Positions 42,062-51,291 of a stretch of DNA of 64,000 nt are shown here, piece after piece. The stretch covers positions 372,001 through 436,000 of the forward strand of contig CAKSDI010000001.1 in assembly GCA_934445035.1 (NCBI GenBank), read 5' to 3'. Every line of letters starts with the position of its first letter. Position 1 is the stretch's first letter. The stretch is from an uncultured Eubacteriales bacterium (GTDB lineage Bacteria; Bacillota; Clostridia; Oscillospirales; Acutalibacteraceae). Both the position numbers and the translations under genes were made by a program. Under the pieces are notes generated by a model that searched no databases, was not told the origin of the DNA, and worked only from the letters and a program-made list of their open reading frames with translations.

Positions 42062-42783
42062 TGCGTCATTCCTCCGATTTCTATGCCGCCGATGTCCTCA
42101 CAGAATTCCTTGGGCGTCTGTCCGTATTCCTTTTGGAGTTTCTCGGCAATCATATCTTTGATGAGCTGAGATTCCGTTTCGGTCGGCGCATATTCGCCTT
42201 CCTCGCAGGAGTCGGCGGTCGTGACGGTAAATTCGAGCCGAAGCGTGTCGGCGAACGGGTCATACTTGGCATACAGATTCAGCCATTTATCATCGTCCGC
42301 CGCCGTGTTCGTTCCGAATTTCTTGTCCACATCGAACCATGTTTCGAGATAACAGGTAATTTGATGCCCGATGTCGCAGTCCACCTCCATATCCCGGTCA
42401 ACCGCAAGCATATCCCTTGTCAACTCCGGTGCATCCATTTTAGTTATAATGGAGGTCGGACGGTATTCAGCGTCGGCGTTGTGATTTTCAAGCTGCTCAC
42501 GGATATGCTCTGCAAGTTGTTCCGACAGAAAGTTACCGCATACTGCTTTTGCCTGCTCATGGATAATGCCAAGGTATTTCAGCCCGACCTTGTAACGGGA
42601 TAGGAGTTTGTCATAGGTCATGTCCTCGTTTAATGACGGCTCAAATATACCGTAATCGCCGTACCAATTTGCATATCGTTCGTTTGGCGGAATGTCTGCC
42701 GCTTCCTCATAGGCGGCAATGATTTTGAATGCGTCCGGGCCGTATTTTTGCAAAAATCTGTTTGCCTGCATATAGTTTTTCAT
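42058..42783 (-). CDS. Unknown soluble protein between VirB6-like and PrgI genes
   Basis: 241 residues with no signal peptide and no recognised domain. It is acidic, with NERYANWYGDYGIFEPSLNED near the middle. Its end (EDIGGIEIGGMTQ) includes Gly-Gly-Met, which here is the RBS of the PrgI gene. It is coupled to PrgI by overlap. Confidence 0.55.
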   Translation of the reverse strand: MKNYMQANRFLQKYGPDAFKIIAAYEEAADIPPNERYANWYGDYGIFEPSLNEDMTYDKLLSRYKVGLKYLGIIHEQAKAVCGNFLSEQLAEHIREQLENHNADAEYRPTSIITKMDAPELTRDMLAVDRDMEVDCDIGHQITCYLETWFDVDKKFGTNTAADDDKWLNLYAKYDPFADTLRLEFTVTTADSCEEGEYAPTETESQLIKDMIAEKLQKEYGQTPKEFCEDIGGIEIGGMTQ

Positions 42784-42794
42784 ACTGCACCTCC

Positions 42795-43739
42795 TTATTT
42801 GCCTGCGGCCTTGGCCACCGTGCGAGTGAGGTTGACGGCGGTGGTCGTGGCGTGTACAACCGACATCATATTGACCTTTACTGAACTGTCAAGCCCAAAT
42901 TGTTGCGCAACTTTGGGTACTTCATTTGCCGCAAGCATGATGCCAAGCCCCAACAGCATATTGTCGGGAAAAGTAATCAGCCCCAAGAACAACAGCGTTG
43001 TCTGCATAAATGCCGTAAGGCAAATGGCTATGACCTGTTTGCACCATTGATTGAAGCCGTCCGCATATCCTCTCGGCACGGAAAACATATACAGTGAGCC
43101 GACCGCCATCTGAATGAGCAGGATTCCGCCGCGCTTGATATTAGCAAAAAACATCTTGATTACGCAATAGGCAAAGGCAATCATGCACAGCAGATTCAGC
43201 AGGCTGAATGTCGCACTTGCACTCGGAGAGAACAGTCCGACAAGCGCACCCAAGCCGACATCTGCAAGGCTTGAATTGATGCCCGACGATGCTATGCCAA
43301 TCAAATCGTGCGAAAAGGTGTTTTGCAGACTGATGCAGAATTTATATAGTTCAATCGGTACAACGCCGATGAGAGAGCAGGCAAAGAAGCCTTTCAGAAT
43401 GTTCAGCGCAGTCGTTTTAATGTTTGCTCTGCCGCACTGATACTCGATGGCAACATCGAATACGGCGACAACCGTGCCGGCGACGAACAGACCCCAACCG
43501 AACAGTGTAAACAGCTTGACGGTCGCCTGCACCCATTCGAGGTCAAAGACCTCTGCGCTCATGTTGCCGATCATTTCGAAGCAGTCGGCAATCGCCCCGT
43601 AAATAATTTCGTATATCCAACGGAGCATGGCGTTCCAGATAGCATTGGCGATCCCGCTTTCCACTACATCTATTGCGTTTCCGATGGCGTCGCCGATTCC
43701 TGAGATTATATCACCTAACCAATCAAAAATGATTATCAC
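42795..43739 (-). CDS. VirB6/TrbL-like polytopic membrane protein
   Basis: 314 residues with five to six hydrophobic helices, including LFTLFGWGLFVAGTVVAVFD, ALVGLFSPSASATFSLLNLL and IAICLTAFMQTTLLFLGLITF, and an amphipathic N-terminus of Gly/Ile/Ala repeats. It matches the channel-forming VirB6/TrbL protein of the CD1107/TrsL type. Confidence 0.8.
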   Translation of the reverse strand: MIIIFDWLGDIISGIGDAIGNAIDVVESGIANAIWNAMLRWIYEIIYGAIADCFEMIGNMSAEVFDLEWVQATVKLFTLFGWGLFVAGTVVAVFDVAIEYQCGRANIKTTALNILKGFFACSLIGVVPIELYKFCISLQNTFSHDLIGIASSGINSSLADVGLGALVGLFSPSASATFSLLNLLCMIAFAYCVIKMFFANIKRGGILLIQMAVGSLYMFSVPRGYADGFNQWCKQVIAICLTAFMQTTLLFLGLITFPDNMLLGLGIMLAANEVPKVAQQFGLDSSVKVNMMSVVHATTTAVNLTRTVAKAAGK

Positions 43740-43757
43740 CTCATTTCCAAAGTAAAA

Positions 43758-43779
43758 CGGCAGACGGAAACGCCTGCCG
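43758..43779 (-). terminator. Hairpin between the DUF6809 and VirB6-like genes
   Basis: CGGCAGACG (43758-43766) pairs with CGCCTGCCG (43771-43779) with one mismatch, followed by TTTTACTTT on the minus strand. Confidence 0.6.
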
Positions 43780-43802
43780 CATGAGAAAAGCCACCGACCT
43801 TT

Positions 43803-44084
43803 TTATCCGTCAGCGGCTTTCTCGTCTGTTTGTATTTCCTGTTTCATTGCCATGCCGTCCATAAAGCCCAAGCGGTAGGCTTCGGATTGAAGCAGCGTAT
43901 CCATGTCGGATTTGGCGTCGCTTAATCGGTGGAACAGCCGTAGCTGTTCGGGCGTCAAGGTCTTTTCCAAATCCAAACTTGCAACGGTCACCTGATGCAT
44001 GGCGTCTTGGTATTCGGGCGTTTTTCGGACGATATTGTCTATCGGGCAGATATCTCCGGTGAACAGCCTCTTAAAAAATCCCAT
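43803..44084 (-). CDS. DUF6809-like small protein
   Basis: 93 residues from ATG 44,084 (AAAGGAGGCGG). It is mostly helical (DLEKTLTPEQLRLFHRLSDA, YRLGFMDGMAMKQEI) and resembles the DUF6809 proteins of conjugative elements. The function is unknown. Confidence 0.6.
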   Translation of the reverse strand: MGFFKRLFTGDICPIDNIVRKTPEYQDAMHQVTVASLDLEKTLTPEQLRLFHRLSDAKSDMDTLLQSEAYRLGFMDGMAMKQEIQTDEKAADG

Positions 44085-44152
44085 TGTGTTTCCGCCTCCT
44101 TTCCAAGTCACACAACATACCACACTCTGTGCCACAAGTCCAGCGGAATATA

Positions 44153-44188
44153 AAAACCGCCGCAATTTTTTGAAATCGCAGCGGTTTT
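44153..44188 (-). terminator. Terminator after the SLOG-domain gene
   Basis: AAAACCGC (44153-44160) pairs with GCGGTTTT (44181-44188), with a further GC pair inside. Confidence 0.65.
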
Positions 44189-44192
44189 CGGC

Positions 44193-44702
44193 TTATATCA
44201 ACTTGTTCGGATCAATAATGATGATGCTTTTCCCGCAGCTCTCGGCATAGCGGACGGTGTTTCCGGTCCCGCTTTTTTCGCCGTTCCATACGGCGATAAC
44301 CACATTGCTGTTGTCGACCATATATTTATTCCGCTTCATCATGCAGTCGTAGGTATAATGGGTCTGCAGTATTTTGGCAGTGTCGGCGCGGTAGATGATA
44401 TCGAAGTATCTGTTCCGCCAACTGTCGTTCCACCGATTGGCCTGCGTTTCACAGGGGATGGCACATTCGAGGGTGATGTGCGGATACTTCTCTTTAAGCT
44501 GCAGCACGATCTCGGCTGCATAGATGTCAACGCCCATCGCCATGCCGGAGATGAAATGCGTGATAACGTTCTCGGTTATCTGCCTTTCAATGTTCTCTCG
44601 GAGCAGTTCCTTCAGCCTTTCACACTCCGGCGCACCTTCATCGTTTCCGAAGGGCAAGGACTTCGGGCGATGCCCAGTGAAACAACAACCGTTCTTTTCC
44701 AT
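44193..44702 (-). CDS. SLOG-domain protein (DUF1273/YpsA-like)
   Basis: 169 residues. The start CCFTGHRPKSLPFG and the later HFISGMAMGVDIYAAE are typical of the SLOG superfamily (nucleotide or derivative sensing). NVVIAVWNGEKSGTGNTV provides a second binding loop. Related proteins act in stress or phage-linked signalling. The gene has its own operator, shared with the XRE gene upstream. Confidence 0.82.
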   Translation of the reverse strand: MEKNGCCFTGHRPKSLPFGNDEGAPECERLKELLRENIERQITENVITHFISGMAMGVDIYAAEIVLQLKEKYPHITLECAIPCETQANRWNDSWRNRYFDIIYRADTAKILQTHYTYDCMMKRNKYMVDNSNVVIAVWNGEKSGTGNTVRYAESCGKSIIIIDPNKLI

Positions 44703-44722
44703 AATTACATTATCTCCTTGTA

Positions 44723-44772
44723 TGTATTAGCAAGTGATACTCATTCGCTAATACATAGTTTACCACATTATA
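44723..44772 (-). promoter_or_regulatory. Operator and promoter of the SLOG gene
   Basis: TGTATTAGC (44723-44731) and GCTAATACA (44747-44755) form a spaced palindrome. A -10 (TATAAT, 44772-44767) lies beside it on the minus strand. The same words recur at 45,214-45,286 before the XRE gene. Confidence 0.65.
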
Positions 44773-44811
44773 ACAGAAAATAATGTCGAAGAAAAGGACG
44801 AAAAATAAAAA

Positions 44812-44832
44812 ACTGCACGATTTTCGTGCAGT
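44812..44832 (-). terminator. Terminator after the XRE gene
   Basis: ACTGCACGA pairs with TCGTGCAGT around a short A/T loop, followed on the minus strand by TTTTTTATTTTTCG. Confidence 0.8.
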
Positions 44833-44849
44833 CCGGTACAAATTTATCG

Positions 44850-45182
44850 CTATTTGTTGTTTTCTGCCTGCTGAACCATGAGGTCAAGCATTTCCAAAAT
44901 TCTGCGTTGTTCCTCTGTCGGTAAACCGGAGAGACGGCGGCTGATCTCGTTTTCCTTGTACTCAACCGTGTTGTTTATCACATCGCAGAAGATGGCGTCT
45001 GCCGAAACCTCCAATCCGTTGATTATCTTGATCAGCTTTTCATACCTTGGGAAAGAGCCGCCGCGCTCAACTGTAGAAATATAATTAACGGAAAGTCCGA
45101 TCTTTTCGGAGAACTGGTCCTGTGTGAGCCCCAGCCTTTCACGACACTCTTTGATTCGTTTGCCGATACGCTTATCTATCAT
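44850..45182 (-). CDS. XRE-family transcriptional regulator
   Basis: 110 residues. The HTH covers 10-60 (LGLTQDQFSEKIGLSVNYIS, then VERGGSFPRYEKL) and the helical C-terminus LPTEEQRRILEMLDLMV probably dimerises. It should bind the TATTAGC/GCTAATA sites before its own gene and before the SLOG gene, forming a small autoregulated circuit inside the transfer operon. Confidence 0.85.
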   Translation of the reverse strand: MIDKRIGKRIKECRERLGLTQDQFSEKIGLSVNYISTVERGGSFPRYEKLIKIINGLEVSADAIFCDVINNTVEYKENEISRRLSGLPTEEQRRILEMLDLMVQQAENNK

Positions 45183-45213
45183 TGTTTATCACCCGCTTCT
45201 GCATGAACTCTAA

Positions 45214-45286
45214 CGCTAATACATAGTATAAACGGCTAACGGTGATTTTAGAACAAACGCAGATACACATAGTATGGATTAGCAAG
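45214..45286 (-). promoter_or_regulatory. Operator region of the XRE gene
   Basis: CGCTAATACATAGTAT (45214-45229) and CATAGTATGGATTAGCAAG (45268-45286) repeat the words at 44,723-44,755 in a wider inverted setting. A -10-like TATACT lies between on the minus strand. The rest of 45,183-45,349 holds no gene. Confidence 0.6.
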
Positions 45287-45349
45287 TGGGTAAGCGATGA
45301 ATTTTTTGTGAAAAGCATGGGAGCTGCACTCACACGGTGACCTTTTGGG

Positions 45350-45682
45350 TCAGATAATGGACCAGATATACAGCGGTGCGGTCAGCGAGAAAATGAGGCA
45401 GGCAAACAGAATGCAGGGAGCTGCGAACTCAAACTGTCCGTGCTTTCTGTAGTCGAAGTACGCCGTCCCGATTTTCACGAAGAACAGGATGGCGAGGATC
45501 ATGTCACACACGGGAAACACAACATTATTAACGACGGTCTGAATCTGCCCCTTGGCAGCATTCCAAGTGCTTTCGATTGCGCCTGCCACATCTCCGGCCG
45601 CAAATGCGGTCATGGAGAAAGCCGTTGTAAGGACGGCCACGAGCAGAACACAGAAAAGGATTCTCATGGGTTTCTTTTTCAT
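45350..45682 (-). CDS. Pilin-like small membrane protein (VirB2/TrbC-type)
   Basis: 110 residues. A signal peptide ends SMTAFA, followed by a short polar part (GDVAGAIESTWNAAKGQIQT) and two hydrophobic helices. Its size and two-helix layout match VirB2/TrbC pilins and the small Maff2/DUF3852-type proteins of these elements. Confidence 0.7.
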   Translation of the reverse strand: MKKKPMRILFCVLLVAVLTTAFSMTAFAAGDVAGAIESTWNAAKGQIQTVVNNVVFPVCDMILAILFFVKIGTAYFDYRKHGQFEFAAPCILFACLIFSLTAPLYIWSII

Positions 45683-46020
45683 AGGGTTTTACCTCCTAAC
45701 ACATTTTGAATTTCTTTTTCGGATATATAGCGGATGCGGATATTGAGGTTTTTGCAGAATTTCAATTCGGCTCTCATGCCGTCCGTGACGGTATCTCCGA
45801 ATACCCAAACCTCATCGCAGAGCCACAGAAGCGACATTCCCGCAGTCAAGCCGATTTCACGATCCTTGGGGTCGTTATCGTCGAGGCACTCCGCATAGAA
45901 ATGCGGCACGACCGGAGCCGTGCCGCACCTCAGTGCGTATGCGGTATATGTCTTAACCTTTTTGAGATTTTCCTCAATATTCCCTCCGAGGGGAGCGCAG
46001 ACATACACCCGTTTCATCAT
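45679..46020 (-). CDS. DUF4406/DUF7768-like nucleotide-binding protein
   Basis: 113 residues. It starts KRVYVCAPLGGNIEENLKKV, with WLCDEVWVFGDTVTDGM in the middle, the pattern of nucleoside deoxyribosyltransferase-like (SLOG-related) domains. The start overlaps the adhesin stop, and its end overlaps the pilin-like gene start. The substrate is unknown. Confidence 0.75.
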   Translation of the reverse strand: MMKRVYVCAPLGGNIEENLKKVKTYTAYALRCGTAPVVPHFYAECLDDNDPKDREIGLTAGMSLLWLCDEVWVFGDTVTDGMRAELKFCKNLNIRIRYISEKEIQNVLGGKTL

Positions 46021-49000
46021 TCATCATCCTCGTCTTTTTTGCGCTTGCAGTACATAATAATGCAGGCAATCACGCCGCCGAGGGCAACACTGCCGAGGCC
46101 GATCCAAAAGCCGAGGTTGGAATTGTCGCCCGTCTGCGGAATATCCGGTTTGGGCGGAATAATGGTTACAGTTTGCCCGCCGTCCTCAATATCGGCATGA
46201 GCGGCAAGCTCTATGCCGTCACGGTAGAGTGCTTCAAAAACGACAAGGTCGGTCTGCTTGGTGATTTTACTGCCGTCAAAGGTAAAGCGGACGGTGACCT
46301 CGCCGCAGCTTTCCTCCGGCGTAAAGGTGACCTCGGAGGTCAGTTCCTTGCCGTCAATGAGGAATGCTTTGCCTGTGGATTTGTCCATAAGGATGCCCTT
46401 GACGGTGTATGCCTTGCCGGGAATGAGGTGCTTATACGAAACAGTATCCTCAATGGTGATTTCGCCCTCTGCAGCAGCGGTCTTTTCACTGTTCACGGTC
46501 GCCTTTGTTCCGATTTCGGGAATGCGGTCATTGACGACCGTAACGCCGACGGTCTGTCCGTTCTCGCTGATGCGGACGGGATAGATTTCATTATTTTCAA
46601 GGTAACCATCCGCAGGCTGCAGCTCCTTAATGAGCCAATTGCCGTAAGGAACATTTTCAAAGACGAAAATGCCGTCCTCGCCGGATTCTGCAATAAGGAG
46701 TGCGTTCTCGGCAGTAAACTCGGTTTCGTCACTGCGAAAGAGTCCGAACTTTGCGCCGACGATAGGCTCCTCGGTTTCACGGTCGATTTTCAGTCCCTTG
46801 ATCGAGCCGTAGAGGATATCGTTTTTAATGGCTTCGCCGCCGTTTGCTTTGATCTCCACAAGGGCGGTATCCTGTCCGGCGTACTCGAAGGTCACAGGGT
46901 ACTTTTCGTCCGAGAGGATATAATGGCTGTCGGTTGCAATTTCCTTTACATACAGCTTTGCACCTACGGGAATATCCGTCTTGAAGGTGATATTGCCGTT
47001 TTCATCGCAGTTTGCGATCTCAAGCAGTCCGTCCTTCGGGACGAATGAGCCGTCTGCGGCAAACAGATCCTCGGCAGCGTACAGCCCGAACTGCACCGAT
47101 AGAATTTCGCCGTTATTCCCGATGTCAAAGGTTTCATCCCTGCCGAGAATTTTGGCAAGGGACAGAGCTGCCTTTTGGCGCTCGTTATAGAACTCAGTGG
47201 CGGTTTCGGTGACCTCAACGGTTTCGCCTGCATAGGTCAGCTCGACGGTTTTGGGCGTGCCGTTCAGCACCATGCCGTAGGGCGCTTTTGTTTCTCTGAC
47301 GGTATACTTGCCGAGGTACAGTGCTTTGCTTTCCGCCGCGCCGTTTTCATCGGTTGTTACGGTATCAACGACCGTCCCCTTGGCGAAACGGAGTGTGCCG
47401 TCGGGTGTGATAATATCCTCGGCAGCGGTGATTTCATAGGTTGCCCCTGCGAGGTTTTTATCCGCAAACACAAGACTGTATACACCGTCCGATTCCACAG
47501 CGGAGAAGAAAATCTCGCCGCTTTTGGTAATGCGGATGATGCCTTTCTGCGGCATATTGAACTTCTCGACCGTAACAACGGTTTTCTCGCCGTCCACTTT
47601 GAATGCGATAGGGGCGGAGTCGAGGACATATCCGTAAGCCGTACACTGCTCGATGATCTCATAATTGCCGTAGGGCAGCTTTTCGGGCATCATGAGCTTG
47701 CCCGACACATCGGTGTAATAGATGTTGATGTCTGTAGGCGTCGGGTAGTTGATATGCTGCACGATATACTCACCCGTGTCGGTATTGCGCACCTTGAACC
47801 CAATGCCCGCCGCAGGGATAATTTTACCTGTTTCGGCATCCTTTTTGACGATTTCAATGAGTGCCTCATAGGGAGCGTTGTTGATGAGGAAACGATAGAT
47901 TTCGCCGTTTTCCTTAATAAAGACATTGAAAGGCGCAAGGAGTTCCTTTCCGTCCCAGCCCTTAATCTGCTTTACGGTATATTCGCCGTAGGGCAAGTCT
48001 TTAGATTCAGCAAAACCGTGTTCGTCGCATACAAGGATATCCCGCTCGGTTTCCTTGGTGTTTTCATAGCTACCAGCCGCTTTCAGATACACTTCAAACT
48101 CTGCGCCGACCTCCGGCGTTTCGATTTTGGTAGTGCCGTCGTCGCAGTGCTTGATGATAGCGACCTTGCCCTTGATGATATCCTCATAGGAGTCGAGGGG
48201 CTTGGCAATGTTGTATTCTACAGTATACAGCTTGGCTTCCGCACCGATGTGCAGGCTTTCGGTATTGATTAAATATCCCTCGGAGGGGCTGATCTCACGA
48301 ATCGTCCAATCGTCGCCGCAGATATAGTATTTGGTTGTAAACTGACCGTTTGCGTCGGTGGAGTAGGTGTCGATGAGCTGATTGCCTTTATAGATGCCGT
48401 ACTTTGCACCTGCGAGAGAGGCATCGCCCTGCGGCAGACCGGTTCTGCGGTCACTCTTGGTTACGGTGACATTGAATTTCTTTAGGTCATTGTCAAAGGA
48501 TTTTTCCGTAACCTTATTCCACTCGATTGCTGCGGTCTGCTTGTCGGGAACGACATAGCGAAGGGGTGTGTCAATTTCCTCAAGAACATATCCCGTACCA
48601 ATCAGCACATCTTTGAATGTTGCAATGCCGTTTTCATCGGTCACGGCGAACGAATTGACCTCGATGCCGGCAAGCGATGTGCCGGACAGTCGGAATTTCA
48701 GTCCCTCGACAAGTCCGTCCTCGGCAGTCTTTTTGACAGTGAGGTCACCGCGGCGAAGCGTATTGCTGAAAGTAACGGTGGTCACCTGACCGCTGACAAC
48801 GGTAATGCGGCGAACTTCCTGCGGTTCGTACTGCTCGTATTCCGTTTCGGTAACGGTATACGCACCGGGCTTGAGGTTGTCCAACTGAAACACACCGCCG
48901 TTTGCGGTTTTCACAGTCTGATCTACACCTTCGCCCTGAATGCGGAAGGTAATACCGTCCACCTTGCCGTCCTCACTCATCTTGACGATTTTTGCACTGC

Positions 49001-50048
49001 CTGCTGCCGTGCGCACCTTGAGATAGGACGGCACAGGGTCGTTGTCGGCAGGAACACCGGACACCATGTCCTGATTGGCGCTTTCTTTACCCGGCACAGA
49101 CCAAATGAGAAAGCCCGTATTCATATCGGTGGAATACACACGGCGATTGAGCTTGACGGTAACTGCGTCATTGATGGGCTTGGTCGATGTGAGTGTCAGC
49201 GTATTGCCGCTGACGGATGCGCTGACACCGCCGCTGACCGACACATAGTAATCGCTGAGCATATTATTGCTGTCGGTGAGGGTGACAGTGTATTTGCCGT
49301 TTTTATATTCCATTTCATAGGTCTGCGCAGCACCCGGCGTATAGGCAGTAAAACTCGGACGGGTATAGTGCCTTGCCATGTCCGAGAGAATGGCATCATA
49401 GTAGGCTTTCAGATATTTGTTGCGCGTGTACTGCTCGGTCATCGTGCCGCTGTATCCGCTCATGGGATAGGTTTTGTCGTTCAGCTCGGTGGCAGAACTG
49501 CGGAAGCCCATAGTGATCTGCCATACAATGAGCTGAGTAGCGGCGTAGCAGGCGTTGGCGTCCTTACTCGTCTGCAATCCCACACGGTTGGGGTATCCGT
49601 AGGTCAGTGCAAGACGGAGCAAGTCTTTCTGATTCTCCGACAGCCGCTTATACTTATCTCCGTGGTTTGCATCGGCGGAGCCTGCATATTCCTTATTGTT
49701 CGGCAGGGGGATGCCTCGCTCAATGCAGAAGCAATAGACATAGTCCTTGCCGTATACCCAATCGGATTTCTTTCCGGTGAGGCCGTTGCGCTTGGCGGTA
49801 TAGTCGTGCATCTTGCTGAGATAGGGGCTGAATCCCTTATTAAAGTAGATGTCGTCGGCAGCACGCAAACCGTAGGCGGCGGAGAAGGTGTTTCCCTCAT
49901 CATCGGTGAGGGTGTAATCCCAACTCACATGGCAGTTGTTCAGATCCATCGTCACATCGGCGGCCGAGGCGGTCAGTGGCAGAAGTGTCGTAATGAGCAT
50001 AACGGCGGCAAGCAATGCCGTCACCACTCGCTTTGTTTTGGCTTTCAT
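46017..50048 (-). CDS. Large thioester/SpaA/VaFE surface adhesin
   Basis: 1,343 residues from ATG 50,048 (TGGAGGAATATCT). A signal peptide ends LTASA. A thioester domain follows (Cys in DYVYCFCIERG, Gln in ACYAATQLIVWQ), then about eight SpaA/Cna-B modules (360-1,150), each opening with a Lys-containing strand such as GSIKGLKIDRE. A VaFE-type module (EDTVSYKHLIPGKAYTVKG ... LVVFEALY) precedes the sorting signal IPQTGD, a membrane helix and a basic-acidic end. Isopeptide and thioester bonds would make a rigid rod that can bind host or partner-cell surfaces covalently. It probably promotes mating contact and is anchored by the class B sortase. Confidence 0.9.
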   Translation of the reverse strand: MKAKTKRVVTALLAAVMLITTLLPLTASAADVTMDLNNCHVSWDYTLTDDEGNTFSAAYGLRAADDIYFNKGFSPYLSKMHDYTAKRNGLTGKKSDWVYGKDYVYCFCIERGIPLPNNKEYAGSADANHGDKYKRLSENQKDLLRLALTYGYPNRVGLQTSKDANACYAATQLIVWQITMGFRSSATELNDKTYPMSGYSGTMTEQYTRNKYLKAYYDAILSDMARHYTRPSFTAYTPGAAQTYEMEYKNGKYTVTLTDSNNMLSDYYVSVSGGVSASVSGNTLTLTSTKPINDAVTVKLNRRVYSTDMNTGFLIWSVPGKESANQDMVSGVPADNDPVPSYLKVRTAAGSAKIVKMSEDGKVDGITFRIQGEGVDQTVKTANGGVFQLDNLKPGAYTVTETEYEQYEPQEVRRITVVSGQVTTVTFSNTLRRGDLTVKKTAEDGLVEGLKFRLSGTSLAGIEVNSFAVTDENGIATFKDVLIGTGYVLEEIDTPLRYVVPDKQTAAIEWNKVTEKSFDNDLKKFNVTVTKSDRRTGLPQGDASLAGAKYGIYKGNQLIDTYSTDANGQFTTKYYICGDDWTIREISPSEGYLINTESLHIGAEAKLYTVEYNIAKPLDSYEDIIKGKVAIIKHCDDGTTKIETPEVGAEFEVYLKAAGSYENTKETERDILVCDEHGFAESKDLPYGEYTVKQIKGWDGKELLAPFNVFIKENGEIYRFLINNAPYEALIEIVKKDAETGKIIPAAGIGFKVRNTDTGEYIVQHINYPTPTDINIYYTDVSGKLMMPEKLPYGNYEIIEQCTAYGYVLDSAPIAFKVDGEKTVVTVEKFNMPQKGIIRITKSGEIFFSAVESDGVYSLVFADKNLAGATYEITAAEDIITPDGTLRFAKGTVVDTVTTDENGAAESKALYLGKYTVRETKAPYGMVLNGTPKTVELTYAGETVEVTETATEFYNERQKAALSLAKILGRDETFDIGNNGEILSVQFGLYAAEDLFAADGSFVPKDGLLEIANCDENGNITFKTDIPVGAKLYVKEIATDSHYILSDEKYPVTFEYAGQDTALVEIKANGGEAIKNDILYGSIKGLKIDRETEEPIVGAKFGLFRSDETEFTAENALLIAESGEDGIFVFENVPYGNWLIKELQPADGYLENNEIYPVRISENGQTVGVTVVNDRIPEIGTKATVNSEKTAAAEGEITIEDTVSYKHLIPGKAYTVKGILMDKSTGKAFLIDGKELTSEVTFTPEESCGEVTVRFTFDGSKITKQTDLVVFEALYRDGIELAAHADIEDGGQTVTIIPPKPDIPQTGDNSNLGFWIGLGSVALGGVIACIIMYCKRKKDEDDE

Positions 50049-50128
50049 AGATATTCCTCCATTCAATTTGGTGTAAAAAAAGAATGCCGTGGATTTCACG
50101 ACATTCTCATGGCGATTATGATATTGTA

Positions 50129-50833
50129 TCAGCCGTATATTACGGCATAGGCGATCCCGCCGTCGATTTCGAGCTGTACCACCTTATAGCGGACGCTGTT
50201 TGCGGTCACGCCGTTGGCAGGGTCAGTGCCGGATTTATAGATTAAATCCACATGGTGTTTTAGAGTACTGATGACCCCGTCCACACCGTCACGGCTGATC
50301 CTCGGTGTACCCATCCAACCGACATCCCATCCGAACTCCAATTCCTCTGCCCATTCGAAGGTGAAGCCTTTGGCGGTATAGCTTCCCGCATAGGCTTTGA
50401 CCTCGGACACGATGCGTGTATGGTCTGCTTCGGTGAAGCCTTTCGGCTGTTCGGTGGCAGGAGGCTCAGTGGGCTGCGGTTCGGTGGTTTTCGTGGTCGG
50501 CTCGGTGACCTTCGGCGGTTCGGTCTGCTTTGGCGATGCAGTCGGCGGCTCGGTATCCGCAGGCTTGGCGGTTTCCGGTTTGCCGCTGTCGGCAGGGGCA
50601 GTGCTTCCGGTCTTTTCTTTTTCTGCCGTAGATTCGTCTGTCTTTATTTCGCTTTCCGCAGGCAGGCTGCTCTCGGCAGTCGGCTCGGAAATCTTGTCCG
50701 TTACCGTTATACTGCTTTCCGTGCTGACCGCACTGCTTTCGGTATTATCGTTTGCATTATCTGCGGCGCATCCCGCAAGGCTCAGTGTTATCAGTCCTGC
50801 GAGGAGGGCTGCGAGCGTTTTTTGTTTTTTCAT
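50129..50833 (-). CDS. Lipoprotein with a Pro/Thr/Glu-rich linker
   Basis: 234 residues from ATG 50,833 (GAGGTGACGG). The lipobox is LSLAGCAAD, followed by about 110 residues of Thr/Glu/Pro/Lys repeats as a spacer and a C-terminal domain of about 90 residues (EVKAYAGSYTAKGFTFEWAE). It is surface-exposed and lies upstream of the adhesin. The function is unknown. Confidence 0.7.
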   Translation of the reverse strand: MKKQKTLAALLAGLITLSLAGCAADNANDNTESSAVSTESSITVTDKISEPTAESSLPAESEIKTDESTAEKEKTGSTAPADSGKPETAKPADTEPPTASPKQTEPPKVTEPTTKTTEPQPTEPPATEQPKGFTEADHTRIVSEVKAYAGSYTAKGFTFEWAEELEFGWDVGWMGTPRISRDGVDGVISTLKHHVDLIYKSGTDPANGVTANSVRYKVVQLEIDGGIAYAVIYG

Positions 50834-50907
50834 GTCCGTCACCTCTATCTACATCATACCGAAACGAACCGGAAAGTCCAGAGAAATCTGCGTTTTTCAG
50901 AAAAAAG

Positions 50908-51276
50908 TCACATCTTTTGTGCCGGACTCTCGTCCTCATCGGGCAATTCATCCTCGGCTTCCTCCAAAGCCTCACGGTAAGCGCCGAGAACGGCATCATT
51001 AACGCTCTGCCTTGCCGAATCGGTGAGGGCAAAGGCAATGTCCGAATACTTGGTGTCGCCGTTTGCGCCTTTGTAGGAGCGAAACGGCATCCTTGCGAAC
51101 ATTCCTTTTTGGCCGTCCACAACGGCGATGTCCTTGATAACGAATTCGCCGCCGATATTCACGCTTGCATACGCCTTGACCGTGGCGTTTTCACGGTCGA
51201 TCATGCGGTCGATCTTGGCGGTCAGTGGAGTTTTCTGTGCCGCCGCTTTTGTGTTTGTTGGTTTCTTGGTTGCCAT
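50908..51276 (-). CDS. SpoVG-family protein
   Basis: 122 residues. After a basic N-terminus the SpoVG fold is seen: VKAYASVNIGGEFVIKDIAV, then GMFARMPFRSYKG. SpoVG proteins bind DNA or RNA as site-specific regulators. It carries the acidic tail PDEDESPAQKM, with no downstream RBS to force that ending. Confidence 0.85.
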   Translation of the reverse strand: MATKKPTNTKAAAQKTPLTAKIDRMIDRENATVKAYASVNIGGEFVIKDIAVVDGQKGMFARMPFRSYKGANGDTKYSDIAFALTDSARQSVNDAVLGAYREALEEAEDELPDEDESPAQKM

Positions 51277-51291
51277 AGTGATTCCTCCTGA

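Noticed and set aside
44784..44790. A single TGTCGAA (Spo0A-box word) near the SLOG promoter
   Set aside because: One 7-mer is expected several times by chance in 64 kb, and here it lacks the pairing seen at 903-929.
47175..48272. 365-codon plus-strand frame inside the adhesin
   Set aside because: Shadow of the adhesin's repeated modules; no RBS or domain.
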